64,000 nt of DNA, from the NCBI RefSeq assembly GCF_029894425.1, contig NZ_JARXYJ010000001.1:9196501-9260500 (forward strand). The letters are read 5' to 3'. Position numbers and translations under genes: made by a program. The notes below the pieces were generated by a model. The model saw only the letters and a program-made list of their open reading frames with translations. It searched no databases and was not told the origin of the DNA. Position 1 is the stretch's first letter, and the number at the start of each line of letters is the position of its first letter. Shown here piece after piece: positions 25,676 through 34,355 of this stretch. The DNA comes from Streptomyces sp. SAI-127. Its GTDB lineage: Bacteria > Actinomycetota > Actinomycetes > Streptomycetales > Streptomycetaceae.

Positions 25676-26620
25676 ATGGCAGCGCGACCCGGAACCGACG
25701 ACTCCGGCGGCGGCACCCACACGCTGGGGCTCCTCTACCCGCCCGCCGGCCGCCTCCGTGACTACACCACCATGCAGCTCTCCTTCGTGGGCGGGGTGGC
25801 CGAGGCCGCTGCCCAGCAGGGCTACGACCTGCTGCTCGCCCCCGCCGGCGGCCATGACGACCCCTCTTTCCCGCGGATGATCGACGACCGGCGGGTGGAC
25901 GGCGTGATCGTCATGGAGATCCGCCGGGAGGACGACCGCGTGGAGCATCTGGCCGAGGCGGGTTTCCCCTTCGTGGCCATCGGCCGAAACCACCGGGCCG
26001 ACGTGGCCGGCTGGGTCGACCTGGACTTCGCCGGCCTGGCCGGCGGCTGCGTCCAGCACCTCGCCGATCTCGGCCACCGCAGAATCGCCTTCGTCAACCG
26101 GTCCGAGCAGCTGTTCAACAGCGGCTACGGTTTCGCGCGGCTCGGGGACGAGGGCTACACCGAGATGATGAAGAAACTGCTGCTCACCCCGCACGCCTAC
26201 CTCTGCGGCGACGACCTCGCCTCGGGAGAGGAGGTCGTGGAGCGGATCCTGAGCGAGGACCCCGCGACGACGTCGCTGGTCACCATGAACGAGGCGGCCC
26301 TGGAAGGCGTCTACCGCGGACTCACCCGGCACGGCCTCAGCGTGCCGCGCGACTTCTCCGTCGTCGGCGTCGCGGCCAGTCCGTGGGCCGAACAGGTGAA
26401 TCCGCCGCTCACCGCCGCCGAGATACCCGCCAAGGAGATGAGCCGGGTCGCCGTCGACCTGATGATGCGGCGGCTGCGCTCACCGGACTCGCCGCCCCGG
26501 CACGTCCTGCTCAAACCGCTGATCACTCTGCGCGGCAGCACGGGACAGTGCCGGCCGGTGCCGGGCTCGGAACCCGAGAATGAACTCCCCGATTTCCCCG
26601 ATTTGGACCTGGACTTCTGA
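25676..26620 (+). CDS. LacI/GalR-type sugar-sensor protein lacking the DNA-binding domain
   Basis: A 314-residue protein that begins almost directly with the periplasmic-binding-like fold of LacI regulators: THTLGLLYPPAGRLRDYTTM, GVAEAAAQQGYDLLLAPAG, DDRRVDGVIVMEI, FPFVAIGRNH, LGHRRIAFVN and VVGVAASPWAEQVNPPLT. The final part, LTAAEIPAKEMSRVAVDLMMRR, matches the LacI C-subdomain. The normal N-terminal HTH and hinge helix (about 60 residues) are absent. The upstream frame lies within the phosphatase gene and encodes nothing like an HTH. No signal peptide, so it is cytoplasmic. The ATG is 2 nt after the phosphatase stop, suggesting coupled translation. It probably binds a sugar and acts on a protein partner. 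A sugar ABC operon follows 45 bp later. Confidence 0.85.
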   Translation: MAARPGTDDSGGGTHTLGLLYPPAGRLRDYTTMQLSFVGGVAEAAAQQGYDLLLAPAGGHDDPSFPRMIDDRRVDGVIVMEIRREDDRVEHLAEAGFPFVAIGRNHRADVAGWVDLDFAGLAGGCVQHLADLGHRRIAFVNRSEQLFNSGYGFARLGDEGYTEMMKKLLLTPHAYLCGDDLASGEEVVERILSEDPATTSLVTMNEAALEGVYRGLTRHGLSVPRDFSVVGVAASPWAEQVNPPLTAAEIPAKEMSRVAVDLMMRRLRSPDSPPRHVLLKPLITLRGSTGQCRPVPGSEPENELPDFPDLDLDF

Positions 26621-26665
26621 TACGTCCGTTTCTGTGACCCGATCATCGAACCCTGGGAGCAGAAC

Positions 26666-27910
26666 ATGTCGTACCCCCTCGACCGCCGCGGTTTTCTCCG
26701 CGCCTCGGGCGCGACAGCGGCCGCTGCCGCCCTCGGCGCAGGCGCGGCCCTGACCTCCTGCAGCTCGGACACGTCGGGCCCGGTGACCCTCGAATGGTGG
26801 GACTACTTCACCCTGGACAACTTCCAGCCCGGAATGAACCGCCTGATCAAGGACATCGAGGCCGGCGTCCCGGACGTGCGGATCGAGCGGCGGACCTTCC
26901 CGTTCGCGGAGCTGGACCGGCAGATCACCCTGGGCGCCATCTCCGGCGACCTTCCCGACCTCGCCATCGTCGACAACGTCGCCATGAACACCCTCGGGGG
27001 CAGCCGTCTGCTGGCCGACCTCACCGCCAGAGTGGAGAAATGGGGCCAGGCCGACCAGTACTACAAGGGACCCTGGGAGGGCTGCCATGTGGGCGGAAAG
27101 ACTCTGGGCATCCCCAACAACAGCAACTGCCTCGCCCTCTACTGCAACACCCGCATGCTCAAGTCCGCCGGCGTCGAACCCCCCACCACCTGGGACGAAC
27201 TGGCCTCAGCCGCCCAGAAACTCACCAGCGGCGACCGCTACGGCCTGGCGCTGAGCGCGATCAAGACCGAGGAAGGTGTCTTCCAGTTCCTGCCGTTCCT
27301 CTGGCAGGCGGGCGGCGACCTGGACACCTTCAGCACCTACGGCGCCACCGCGCTCACCTTCCTGGACGAACTGATCGCCAAGGGCTCCCTGTCCGAACAG
27401 TGCGTGGGCTGGACCCAGCAGGACGTCAACACCCGCTTCCTCAACCAGCGCGCCGCGATGCAGATCAACGGCCCGTGGCAGATCCCCACCCTGAAGAAGG
27501 CCGACTTCGACTGGAACGTCGTCGCCCTGCCCCGCGACAAGAAGGCCGCCACCTGCCTGGGTGGCGAGAACTGGGTCGTGATGGCGAACAGCAAGCACGT
27601 GGACAAGGCGTGGGAGGTCCTGGAGTACACGCAGCGCCCCTCGGTCCTGGTGCCGTACCTGGTGGCCTTCGGTGAACTCCCCGCCCGCAAGGACCTCGCC
27701 GACCGGGGCAGCTGGGCCTCGGACCCGGCCCTGCGGCTCTTCCTCAGCCAGCTGCCCCTGGCCCGGCCGCGCCAGTACGGCGCCCACTACGCCGAAGCCT
27801 CGCAAGCCGTCGCGGAGGCGGAGCAGGCCGTACTCACCGGATCCGCGTCCCCGTCCGCCGCGGCCAGGACCGCGGCCGGAAAGATCGACAAAGCTCTGAG
27901 CGAGCAATGA
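26666..27910 (+). CDS. Sugar ABC importer extracellular solute-binding lipoprotein
   Basis: A 414-residue family-1 (MalE-like) binding protein. The N-terminus has a twin-arginine pattern (LDRRGFLRASG) and a lipobox (AALTSCSS; Cys about 32), so it is probably a Tat-exported lipoprotein. Typical body motifs: VTLEWWDYFT, LGAISGDLPDLAIVDNV, TLGIPNNSNCLALYCNTRML, PPTTWDELASAAQKLT, LNQRAAMQINGPW and GGENWVVMANSKH. It forms an operon with two permeases (4-bp overlaps) and a GH31 enzyme. There is no dedicated ATPase; Streptomyces importers of this type share MsiK. The ligand is probably an alpha-xyloside or alpha-glucoside oligosaccharide, inferred from the GH31 gene. Confidence 0.92.
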   Translation: MSYPLDRRGFLRASGATAAAAALGAGAALTSCSSDTSGPVTLEWWDYFTLDNFQPGMNRLIKDIEAGVPDVRIERRTFPFAELDRQITLGAISGDLPDLAIVDNVAMNTLGGSRLLADLTARVEKWGQADQYYKGPWEGCHVGGKTLGIPNNSNCLALYCNTRMLKSAGVEPPTTWDELASAAQKLTSGDRYGLALSAIKTEEGVFQFLPFLWQAGGDLDTFSTYGATALTFLDELIAKGSLSEQCVGWTQQDVNTRFLNQRAAMQINGPWQIPTLKKADFDWNVVALPRDKKAATCLGGENWVVMANSKHVDKAWEVLEYTQRPSVLVPYLVAFGELPARKDLADRGSWASDPALRLFLSQLPLARPRQYGAHYAEASQAVAEAEQAVLTGSASPSAAARTAAGKIDKALSEQ

Positions 27911-28818
27911 GCCGGCCCTCCGCGCGCCGCCGCCGCACCGGCTACCTCTTCTGCCTGCCGGGCATGGCCTTCCTCGCCCTCTTCCTGGCCTACCCGCTCC
28001 TCTACAACGTCTGGACGTCCGTCCATGACGTCGACCTGGGCCAACTCCTCGGCGGGGCCGAGCGGTTCAACGGACTGGACAACTACCGGGCCGTGGCCGA
28101 CGACCCGGGCTTCTGGCACTCCGTGCGCCTCTCCCTGGTCTTCACCCTCGCCTCGCTGCTGCTCCAGTTCACGATCGGCTTCGCCCTGGCCCTGCTCTTC
28201 GCCCGCCCGTTCCCCTTCAACGGCCTGCTGCGTTCCCTCCTGCTGGTCGCCTGGCTGCTGCCCCCGGTGGTCAGCGGCACCCTCTTCCGCTGGATGCTGG
28301 ACGCGGAGTCCGGCGCCTACAACGCCCTGCTCCAGGCAGTCGGCCTGAGCGGTCTCTCCCACGACTGGCTCACCGACCCGTCCACCTCGATGGCGGGGGT
28401 GGTCTTCGCGAACGTCTGGGTCGGCGTGCCCTTCAACATGCTGCTGCTCCTGGTCGGACTGCACACCATCGACCCCGAACTCCACGAGGCCGCCGCCATC
28501 GACGGAGCGAGCGCCTGGCAGCGCTTCCGCCACATCACCCTCCCGCTGATGCGGCCCGTCTCGGTGACCGTCCTCCTCCTCGGCCTTCTCTACACCTTCA
28601 AGGTCTTCGACCTCGTCTTCGTGATGACCGGCGGCGGCCCCGTCGACGCCACCCGCGTGCTCTCCCTCTACGTCTACGAGGTGTTCTTCACGTTCTTCCG
28701 GTTCGGCCAGGGAGCCGCGGCCGGCCTGCTGCTGCTCGTCGTACCCCTGCTGGCAGGTGTCTGGTACGTACGACGGCTGCGGCGCGAGGACGAGGCGCCG
28801 GCGGGAGGTGCCGCATGA
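27907..28818 (+). CDS. Sugar ABC importer permease, MalF/UgpA type
   Basis: A 303-residue inner-membrane permease with 6 membrane helices, starting SARRRRTGYLFCLPGMAFLA. The EAA coupling loop reads ELHEAAAIDGASAWQRFRHI TLPLM, the canonical contact with the ATPase. ATGA overlap with the binding-protein gene upstream and with the next permease gives coupled translation. Confidence 0.93.
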   Translation: MSRPSARRRRTGYLFCLPGMAFLALFLAYPLLYNVWTSVHDVDLGQLLGGAERFNGLDNYRAVADDPGFWHSVRLSLVFTLASLLLQFTIGFALALLFARPFPFNGLLRSLLLVAWLLPPVVSGTLFRWMLDAESGAYNALLQAVGLSGLSHDWLTDPSTSMAGVVFANVWVGVPFNMLLLLVGLHTIDPELHEAAAIDGASAWQRFRHITLPLMRPVSVTVLLLGLLYTFKVFDLVFVMTGGGPVDATRVLSLYVYEVFFTFFRFGQGAAAGLLLLVVPLLAGVWYVRRLRREDEAPAGGAA

Positions 28819-29642
28819 GACCACCGCGCCACCCCTGGCTGTTGACCGCGATCGCCACGCTGATCACCGCCGTCTTCCTGCTGCCGGTGTACTGGATGGT
28901 GAAGACCGGCCTCACCCGGCCGGACCGCATCCAGACGCCGGACCCGCAGTGGGCGCCCAGTCCCGTCACCGGCGAGAACTACTCGACGGCTTTGGGGTAC
29001 GAGGGCCTGACCCGGGCTCTGCTCAACAGTCTGGTCATCTCCTGCGGGGTGGTCGCACTCACTCTGCTGCTCGGCGTCCCGCTGGCCTACGCCCTCGCCC
29101 GCATCCGGATGCGGGGCTCGGGCACGATGGTGCTCGCCCTCCTCGTCGCCCAGCTCCCGCCCGCCATCGTGCTGGCTGCCCCGCTGTTCATCCTCGAACG
29201 CCGGGCCGGTCTCACCGACACCTACCTGGGCCTGATCGCCGCCGACACCACGCTCACGCTGCCCTTCACGGTGATCGTGCTGCGTCCCGTGATGCGCAGC
29301 GTGTCCCCGGAGCTGGAGGAGGCGGCCCTGGTCGACGGCTGCGGACTTCCCGGTGTGCTGCTGCGGGTCGTCCTGCCGCTCATGGTGCCCGGTGTGGTGG
29401 CGGCGGCCGGACTGTCCTTCCTGATCGGCTGGGGAGAGTTCCTGTTCGGGCTCACGCTCGCCGAGGGGCCCGGCGTCCAGCCCGTCACCGTCCTGCTCAA
29501 TGCCTTCATCGGGCAGCACGGGACGTCGTGGGGCGCCCTGATGGCCACCGCCACTCTCATCAGCATCCCGGTGGTCTGCGTCTTCGCCGTCTTCCAGCGC
29601 TTCATCGTCGGCGGGCTCACCGCGGGCAGCGTGAGGGGCTGA
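28815..29642 (+). CDS. Sugar ABC importer permease, MalG/UgpE type
   Basis: A 275-residue partner permease with 6 membrane helices. It ends with the fold typical of CUT1 MalG-type subunits. The EAA loop is ELEEAALVDGCGLPGVLLRV VLPLM. The first helix begins PWLLTAIATLITAVFLLPVY. It overlaps the MalF-type gene by 4 bp and is followed 5 nt later by the GH31 gene. Confidence 0.93.
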   Translation: MRPPRHPWLLTAIATLITAVFLLPVYWMVKTGLTRPDRIQTPDPQWAPSPVTGENYSTALGYEGLTRALLNSLVISCGVVALTLLLGVPLAYALARIRMRGSGTMVLALLVAQLPPAIVLAAPLFILERRAGLTDTYLGLIAADTTLTLPFTVIVLRPVMRSVSPELEEAALVDGCGLPGVLLRVVLPLMVPGVVAAAGLSFLIGWGEFLFGLTLAEGPGVQPVTVLLNAFIGQHGTSWGALMATATLISIPVVCVFAVFQRFIVGGLTAGSVRG

Positions 29643-29647
29643 GCGCC

Positions 29648-31663
29648 ATGCATCCTCGTGACCGCGCGCCCTGGGTGGCACCGCCTCCACCCTTCATCCC
29701 GGCCGCGCCGGATCCCTTGGCCGGTGCTTCCGTCGCCTCGGCGGGCAAGGACGGCGTGACCCTCGACGTACGCACCGCTGCCGGACATCCCGGCGTCCTC
29801 CGTCTGCGCCCCGCGACGGGTAACTGCCTACGGATCACGCTGCGGTTGGACGGCGTTCCGGCGGCGCCCCGGGTGTCCGTCGTCACCGCGCCGACGGACA
29901 CCCGCTGCACGGTCGAGCAGTCGCCGGACGCTGTCACCCTCCACCTCGAGTCGCTGTGTCTCCGAGCCCGTCTGGCGCCTTTGGCCATGGAACTGACGGA
30001 CCGTCAACTACAACAGGCGACCGATGTGAGCGATCCCAGCGACCGCAGGACCGTCCTGCCCCTCGGCGTCACCGAACTCGCGGACGGCCGACTGGCCTAC
30101 CACGACAGCTGGTTCACCGAGCCCGACGAGCACTTCTACGGCCTCGGTGAACGCTTCACCGGCCCCGACCTGCGCGGCCAGCGCGTCGACTGCTGGGTCG
30201 AGGACGCCCAGGGCTCGACCGGCACCCGCTCCTACAAGGCCGTCCCGTTCCTGCTCTCCAGCCGGGGCTACGCCGTCCTGGTGGACACCACCACCGCGGC
30301 CTCCTTCGACCTCGCCCACAGCAACACCGGCGCCTGGTCCCTGACCGTCCCCGACGAGGAACTCGACTACTACCTCATCACCGGCACCCCCGCCGAGTGC
30401 CTGCGCACCTACCGCGACCTGACCGGCCCCGCCCTGCTGCCCCCGGACTGGGCTTTCGGCCCCTGGATCTCCGGCGGCTTCCGCCCGGACAGCGCGGCCG
30501 AAGTGCGCGAGCGAGCCCGTCGTATCCGCGAACTCGGCTTCCCCTGTGACGTGTTGCACATCGACACCTACTGGCAGCGGCGCGGCTGCTGGTCGGACAT
30601 GGAGTGGGACACCGAGGCGTTCCCGGACCCCGGCGGGCTGATGACCCACCTGGCCGGACAGGGCTTCCACGTCTCGCTCTGGATGAACCCGTACATCAGC
30701 GTCGACAGCCCGTACTTCACCGAGGCGGACCGCAACGGCTGGTTCCTGCACACCCCTTCGGGCTCCACCTGGACCGGCCAGGTCTGGGGCGGCGCGCACC
30801 CGGACTCGGCCGTCCTCGACCTGACCCACCCAGGGGCCGTCGACTGGTTCCGGGACCGCGTCCGCCAGGTCCTGGCCACCGGGATCTCGGTACTCAAGAC
30901 CGACTTCGGTGAGGCGGTGCCCGCGGAGGCGGTGGCGTACGACGGCATGACCGGCGACCGGCTGCACAACCTCTACCCCCTGCTCTTCAACGACCTCGTG
31001 GCCGAGGTCACCCAGGAGGCCGCGGGCCACGGCCTTACCTGGGGCCGCTCCACCTGGACCGGCGGCCAGCGACACGGCGCCAAGTGGACCGGCGACCCCA
31101 ACGCGAGCTGGCAGGACCTGGCGTCGACCTTGCGCGCGGGCCTCTCGCTCTCCTTCTCCGGTCACCCCTTCTGGAGCCACGACATCGGCGGCTTCCATGG
31201 CACGCCGGAACCCGAACTCTTCGTCCGCTGGGCGCAGTTCGGCCTGCTGTCACCCCTCAGCCGGTTCCACGGCATGACGTCCCGGCTGCCCTGGGACTTC
31301 GGCGAGGAGGCGTACACGGCCGTCCTGCACGCGGCCCGGCTGCGCACGAGCCTGCTGCCGTACGTCCACCGCGCCGCCGCCGACGCGGTCCGCACCGGAG
31401 AACCACTCGCCCGCCCCATGGCCCTGGACCACCCCGACCGCCCGGACGCCCACGCGGCCGACCTCCAGTACCTGCTCGGCCCCGACCTGCTGGTCGCCCC
31501 CTTGTACGCACCGGGCGGACGCAGACAGGTGTGGTTCCCGCCGGGGGAGTGGCTGCCGTACGCGGGCGCCGGAGGGCCGATCACCGGCCCTGCCTGGCGT
31601 CGGGTCCGCATCCCCCTCACCGCCGCCCCGCTCTGGCTACGGGCCGGAGCGCACGTTCTGTGA
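29648..31663 (+). CDS. GH31 glycoside hydrolase, probable alpha-xylosidase
   Basis: A 671-residue family 31 glycosidase without a signal peptide, so it is cytosolic and acts on imported oligosaccharide. The N-terminal beta domain has DEHFYGLGERF. The catalytic barrel shows WISGGFRPDSAAEVRERA, DVLHIDTYWQRRGCWSDMEW, the nucleophile Asp419 in VLKTDFGEAVP, and the acid/base Asp483 in KWTGDPNASW. These are followed by SFSGHPFWSHDIGGFHGTPE and LLSPLSRFHG. KTDFGE with a following AxGD-type acid/base is the YicI (alpha-xylosidase) pattern. Alpha-glucosidase is the alternative. It is translationally linked to the ABC permeases and ends at a hairpin (31680-31712). Confidence 0.9.
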   Translation: MHPRDRAPWVAPPPPFIPAAPDPLAGASVASAGKDGVTLDVRTAAGHPGVLRLRPATGNCLRITLRLDGVPAAPRVSVVTAPTDTRCTVEQSPDAVTLHLESLCLRARLAPLAMELTDRQLQQATDVSDPSDRRTVLPLGVTELADGRLAYHDSWFTEPDEHFYGLGERFTGPDLRGQRVDCWVEDAQGSTGTRSYKAVPFLLSSRGYAVLVDTTTAASFDLAHSNTGAWSLTVPDEELDYYLITGTPAECLRTYRDLTGPALLPPDWAFGPWISGGFRPDSAAEVRERARRIRELGFPCDVLHIDTYWQRRGCWSDMEWDTEAFPDPGGLMTHLAGQGFHVSLWMNPYISVDSPYFTEADRNGWFLHTPSGSTWTGQVWGGAHPDSAVLDLTHPGAVDWFRDRVRQVLATGISVLKTDFGEAVPAEAVAYDGMTGDRLHNLYPLLFNDLVAEVTQEAAGHGLTWGRSTWTGGQRHGAKWTGDPNASWQDLASTLRAGLSLSFSGHPFWSHDIGGFHGTPEPELFVRWAQFGLLSPLSRFHGMTSRLPWDFGEEAYTAVLHAARLRTSLLPYVHRAAADAVRTGEPLARPMALDHPDRPDAHAADLQYLLGPDLLVAPLYAPGGRRQVWFPPGEWLPYAGAGGPITGPAWRRVRIPLTAAPLWLRAGAHVL

Positions 31664-31679
31664 GCAAGAGGTCGCACAC

Positions 31680-31712
31680 CGCCCCGGTGGCGTGCGCCGA
31701 CTGTCCGGGGCG
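31680..31712. terminator. Stem-loop after the GH31 gene
   Basis: CGCCCCGG (31680-31687) pairs with CCGGGGCG (31705-31712) over 8 bp, with a 17-nt loop. It begins 16 bp after the stop of the GH31 gene and is the probable end of the 26.7-31.7 kb operon. Confidence 0.6.
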
Positions 31713-31772
31713 CTTTCGAGGTGGGACTCTGGGACGGGAGAGGTAACCGCCGAGGGGACTCGGGAGGGCCCG

Positions 31773-33251
31773 ATGGGACGTGACGTGCCGGCCCTGGTGT
31801 TCACGCGGGAGGACCGCCGACGGTACCGGGACAAGATGCACACCTGCCTCGACGTCCTCGCGCAGATGCTGCGCGAGTCCGGCTTCGAGAGTGAGCGGCC
31901 TCAGGTCGGGCTGGAGATCGAGCTCAACCTGGTGGGCGAGGACGGCCTCCCGGCGATGCGGAACACCGAGGTGCTCCAGGCGATCGCCGACCCCGCCTGG
32001 TCCAGCGAGCTGGGCCGCTTCAACCTGGAGATCAACATTCCGCCGCGCCGGCTCCTGTCCGGCGGGCCAGGCTCCTGGGAGCAGGAGATCCGTGACGCCC
32101 TCAACCACGCCGAGGAACGCGCCTCGGCCGTCGGCGCGCACCTGATCATGGTGGGCATTCTGCCGACGCTGGGCGAGGCGGACGTCGGCGAGACCGCCCT
32201 GTCGGGCGATCCGCGCTACCGGCTGCTCAACGAGCAGATCTTCGCGGCGCGCGGTGAGGACCTGCGCATCAAAGTGGAGGGCGTGGACCGCCTCGCGATG
32301 TACGCCGACGCCATCACCCCCGAGGCCGCGTGCACCAGCACGCAGTTCCATCTCCAGGTCGCCCCCAAGGAGTTCGCGGACTACTGGAACGCGGCACAGG
32401 CCGTCGCGGGCGTGCAGATCGCCCTCGCGGCCAACTCGCCCTTCCTCTTCGGCAAGGAGCTGTGGCGCGAGACCCGTATCCCTCTCTTCGAGCAGGCCAC
32501 CGACACCCGCCCCCAGGAGATCAAGGCACAGGGCGTACGGCCCCGGGTGTGGTTCGGGGAGCGGTGGATCACCAGCGTCTTCGATCTCTTCGAGGAGAAC
32601 GTGCGCTATTTCCCCGCGCTCCTGCCGATCTGCGACGACGAGGACCCGCAGGAAGCACTGGACAACGGCGGTGTCCCGGAGCTCGGCGAACTGACCCTGC
32701 ACAACGGCACGATCTACCGCTGGAACCGCCCGATCTACGCCGTCACGGACAGCGGCCCGCACCTGCGCATCGAGAACCGGGTCCTGCCCGCCGGGCCCAC
32801 GGTGGCCGACATCATCGCCAACGGCGCCTTCTACTACGGCCTGACGCGCGCCCTGGTCGACGAGGACCGGCCGGTGTGGACGCGCATGTCCTTCTCGGTC
32901 GCCGAGGAGAACCTGCACACCGCCGCCCGTGACGGCATCGACGCCCGCCTGTACTGGCCGGGAGCGGGCGAAGTGCCGGTCACGGAACTGGTGTTGCGGC
33001 GACTGCTGCCCCTGGCGCACCGGGGCCTTGAACTGGCCGGTATGGACGCGGAGTGGCGTGAGCCCCTGCTCGGCGTCATCGAGCAGCGCTGCGTCACCGC
33101 CCGCAACGGCGCCCTGTGGCAGGCGGAGACGGTCCACCACCTGGAGAAGGCCGGCGCAGGCGACCGCCAGGAGGCGCTGCGGCGGATGACGACGGCATAC
33201 ATGGACTACATGCACCTCAACGCACCCGTGCACACCTGGCCCGTGGACTGA
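31773..33251 (+). CDS. Carboxylate-amine ligase / glutamate-cysteine ligase-family protein
   Basis: A 492-residue protein of the GCS2-like carboxylate-amine ligase family. Family motifs: RPQVGLEIELNLV (conserved GxExE at the active site), GRFNLEINIPPRRL, CTSTQFHLQVAP and LRIENRVLPAGPTVADIIAN. Such enzymes join an amine to a gamma-carboxylate using ATP; in actinomycetes the substrates of these paralogues are often unknown. EgtA-like and GshA-like roles are possible. ATG 31773 follows GGGAGGGC. Its stop codon abuts the stop of the convergent MocA-type gene with no gap. Confidence 0.85.
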   Translation: MGRDVPALVFTREDRRRYRDKMHTCLDVLAQMLRESGFESERPQVGLEIELNLVGEDGLPAMRNTEVLQAIADPAWSSELGRFNLEINIPPRRLLSGGPGSWEQEIRDALNHAEERASAVGAHLIMVGILPTLGEADVGETALSGDPRYRLLNEQIFAARGEDLRIKVEGVDRLAMYADAITPEAACTSTQFHLQVAPKEFADYWNAAQAVAGVQIALAANSPFLFGKELWRETRIPLFEQATDTRPQEIKAQGVRPRVWFGERWITSVFDLFEENVRYFPALLPICDDEDPQEALDNGGVPELGELTLHNGTIYRWNRPIYAVTDSGPHLRIENRVLPAGPTVADIIANGAFYYGLTRALVDEDRPVWTRMSFSVAEENLHTAARDGIDARLYWPGAGEVPVTELVLRRLLPLAHRGLELAGMDAEWREPLLGVIEQRCVTARNGALWQAETVHHLEKAGAGDRQEALRRMTTAYMDYMHLNAPVHTWPVD

Positions 33252-34355
33252 TCACCGCCACTCCTGCGGAGGCGTCAGCGGCACCGGAGCCGGCCGCTCG
33301 ACCGACGTCGTCAGCTCGATCCGCCGCCCTTCGGCCGACGAACGCAGCAGGGCGGTCATCGTCTCCAGTACATGCAGGGCGAGTTCACCGCTCGCGCGCG
33401 GTGCCCGCCGTCCGTCGGCCGCGACGAAGTCGAGCAGACCGACGCCCCGGGCGGCGCCGGCGTAGCCTGCGGACGGCGGAAGCGTGCGCCAGCCCTTCTC
33501 GCCCGCGCCGAGTTCGAGGAGCTGTACCTCGCCGTCGAAGTTGTTCGGATCCGGGACCGAGAGGGTGCCCCTCTCGCCATGGACCTCGATCGGCGCGGCC
33601 GTGGTGGCGACGCCGTCGAAGCTCGTCGTGATCGTCGTCAGGGCCCCGCCCTCGTGTTCGAGGACCCCGGAGACATGGCTGTCCACCTCGACCGGGATCC
33701 GCTCGCCGGTGCGCGGGCCGGACCCGATGACCCGCTCGGGGCGGAGCCGGCTGGACGCCCCGATCACGGCACGCACCGGACCCAGCAGATGGACCAGGGA
33801 GGACAAGTAGTACGGCCCCATGTCCAGCAGGGGGCCGCCACCGGCCGTGTAGTAGAAGTCCGGGTGGGGATGCCACCGTTCGTGTCCGGGGGTGACCATG
33901 GCGGCCGAGGCGAACAGCGGGCGGCCGACGGCCCCGGACTCCACCGCCGCCCGTGCCGTCTGGACGCCGGTGCCCAGGACCGTGTCCGGCGCGCATCCCA
34001 CTCCGACCGCCGCCTTCGCCGCGGCATCCAGGACGGTGCGGGCGTCGGTGAGTTCGGCGGCCAGCGGTTTCTCGCCGTAGACGTGCTTGCCGTGGCCGAT
34101 GGCACCGAGGGCGATCTGGGCGTGCGCCGCGGGGACGGTGAGGTTCAGGACCGTGTCGACGTCCGGGCTGCTCAGCAGTTCCTCGACGGACAGCGCCCGC
34201 ACCCCGGGCAGTTCGGCGGCGACGGCGGCCGACCGGGAGGCGTCCAGGTCGGCGACCGCGGTGACGCGCACGGCGCGGTGACCGACGAGCGTGTCCAGGT
34301 AGGCGCGGGATATGACGCCGAGCCCTACGACGCCGATGCGGTGCGCGTCGCCCAC
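33252..34355 (-). CDS. Gfo/Idh/MocA-family NAD(P)-dependent oxidoreductase
   Basis: A 367-residue sugar or inositol dehydrogenase-like protein. The Rossmann motif is GVVGLGVISRAYLDTLVG; EKPLAAE carries the catalytic Lys, and the C-terminal alpha/beta domain includes PDFYYTAGGGPLLDMGPYYL. The GTG start (34353-34355) lies 31 bp inside the end of the upstream ThuA-like gene, in another frame, so the two are cotranslated. ThuA plus a MocA-type enzyme is the pair seen in rhizobial ThuAB (3-keto-disaccharide metabolism). A role on a keto-sugar is inferred. Confidence 0.9.
   Translation of the reverse strand: MGDAHRIGVVGLGVISRAYLDTLVGHRAVRVTAVADLDASRSAAVAAELPGVRALSVEELLSSPDVDTVLNLTVPAAHAQIALGAIGHGKHVYGEKPLAAELTDARTVLDAAAKAAVGVGCAPDTVLGTGVQTARAAVESGAVGRPLFASAAMVTPGHERWHPHPDFYYTAGGGPLLDMGPYYLSSLVHLLGPVRAVIGASSRLRPERVIGSGPRTGERIPVEVDSHVSGVLEHEGGALTTITTSFDGVATTAAPIEVHGERGTLSVPDPNNFDGEVQLLELGAGEKGWRTLPPSAGYAGAARGVGLLDFVAADGRRAPRASGELALHVLETMTALLRSSAEGRRIELTTSVERPAPVPLTPPQEWR

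Noticed and set aside
28757..29647. N-terminal extension of the GH31 frame over the permease gene
   Set aside because: It is the out-of-frame shadow of the MalG-type permease; GH31 starts at 29648.
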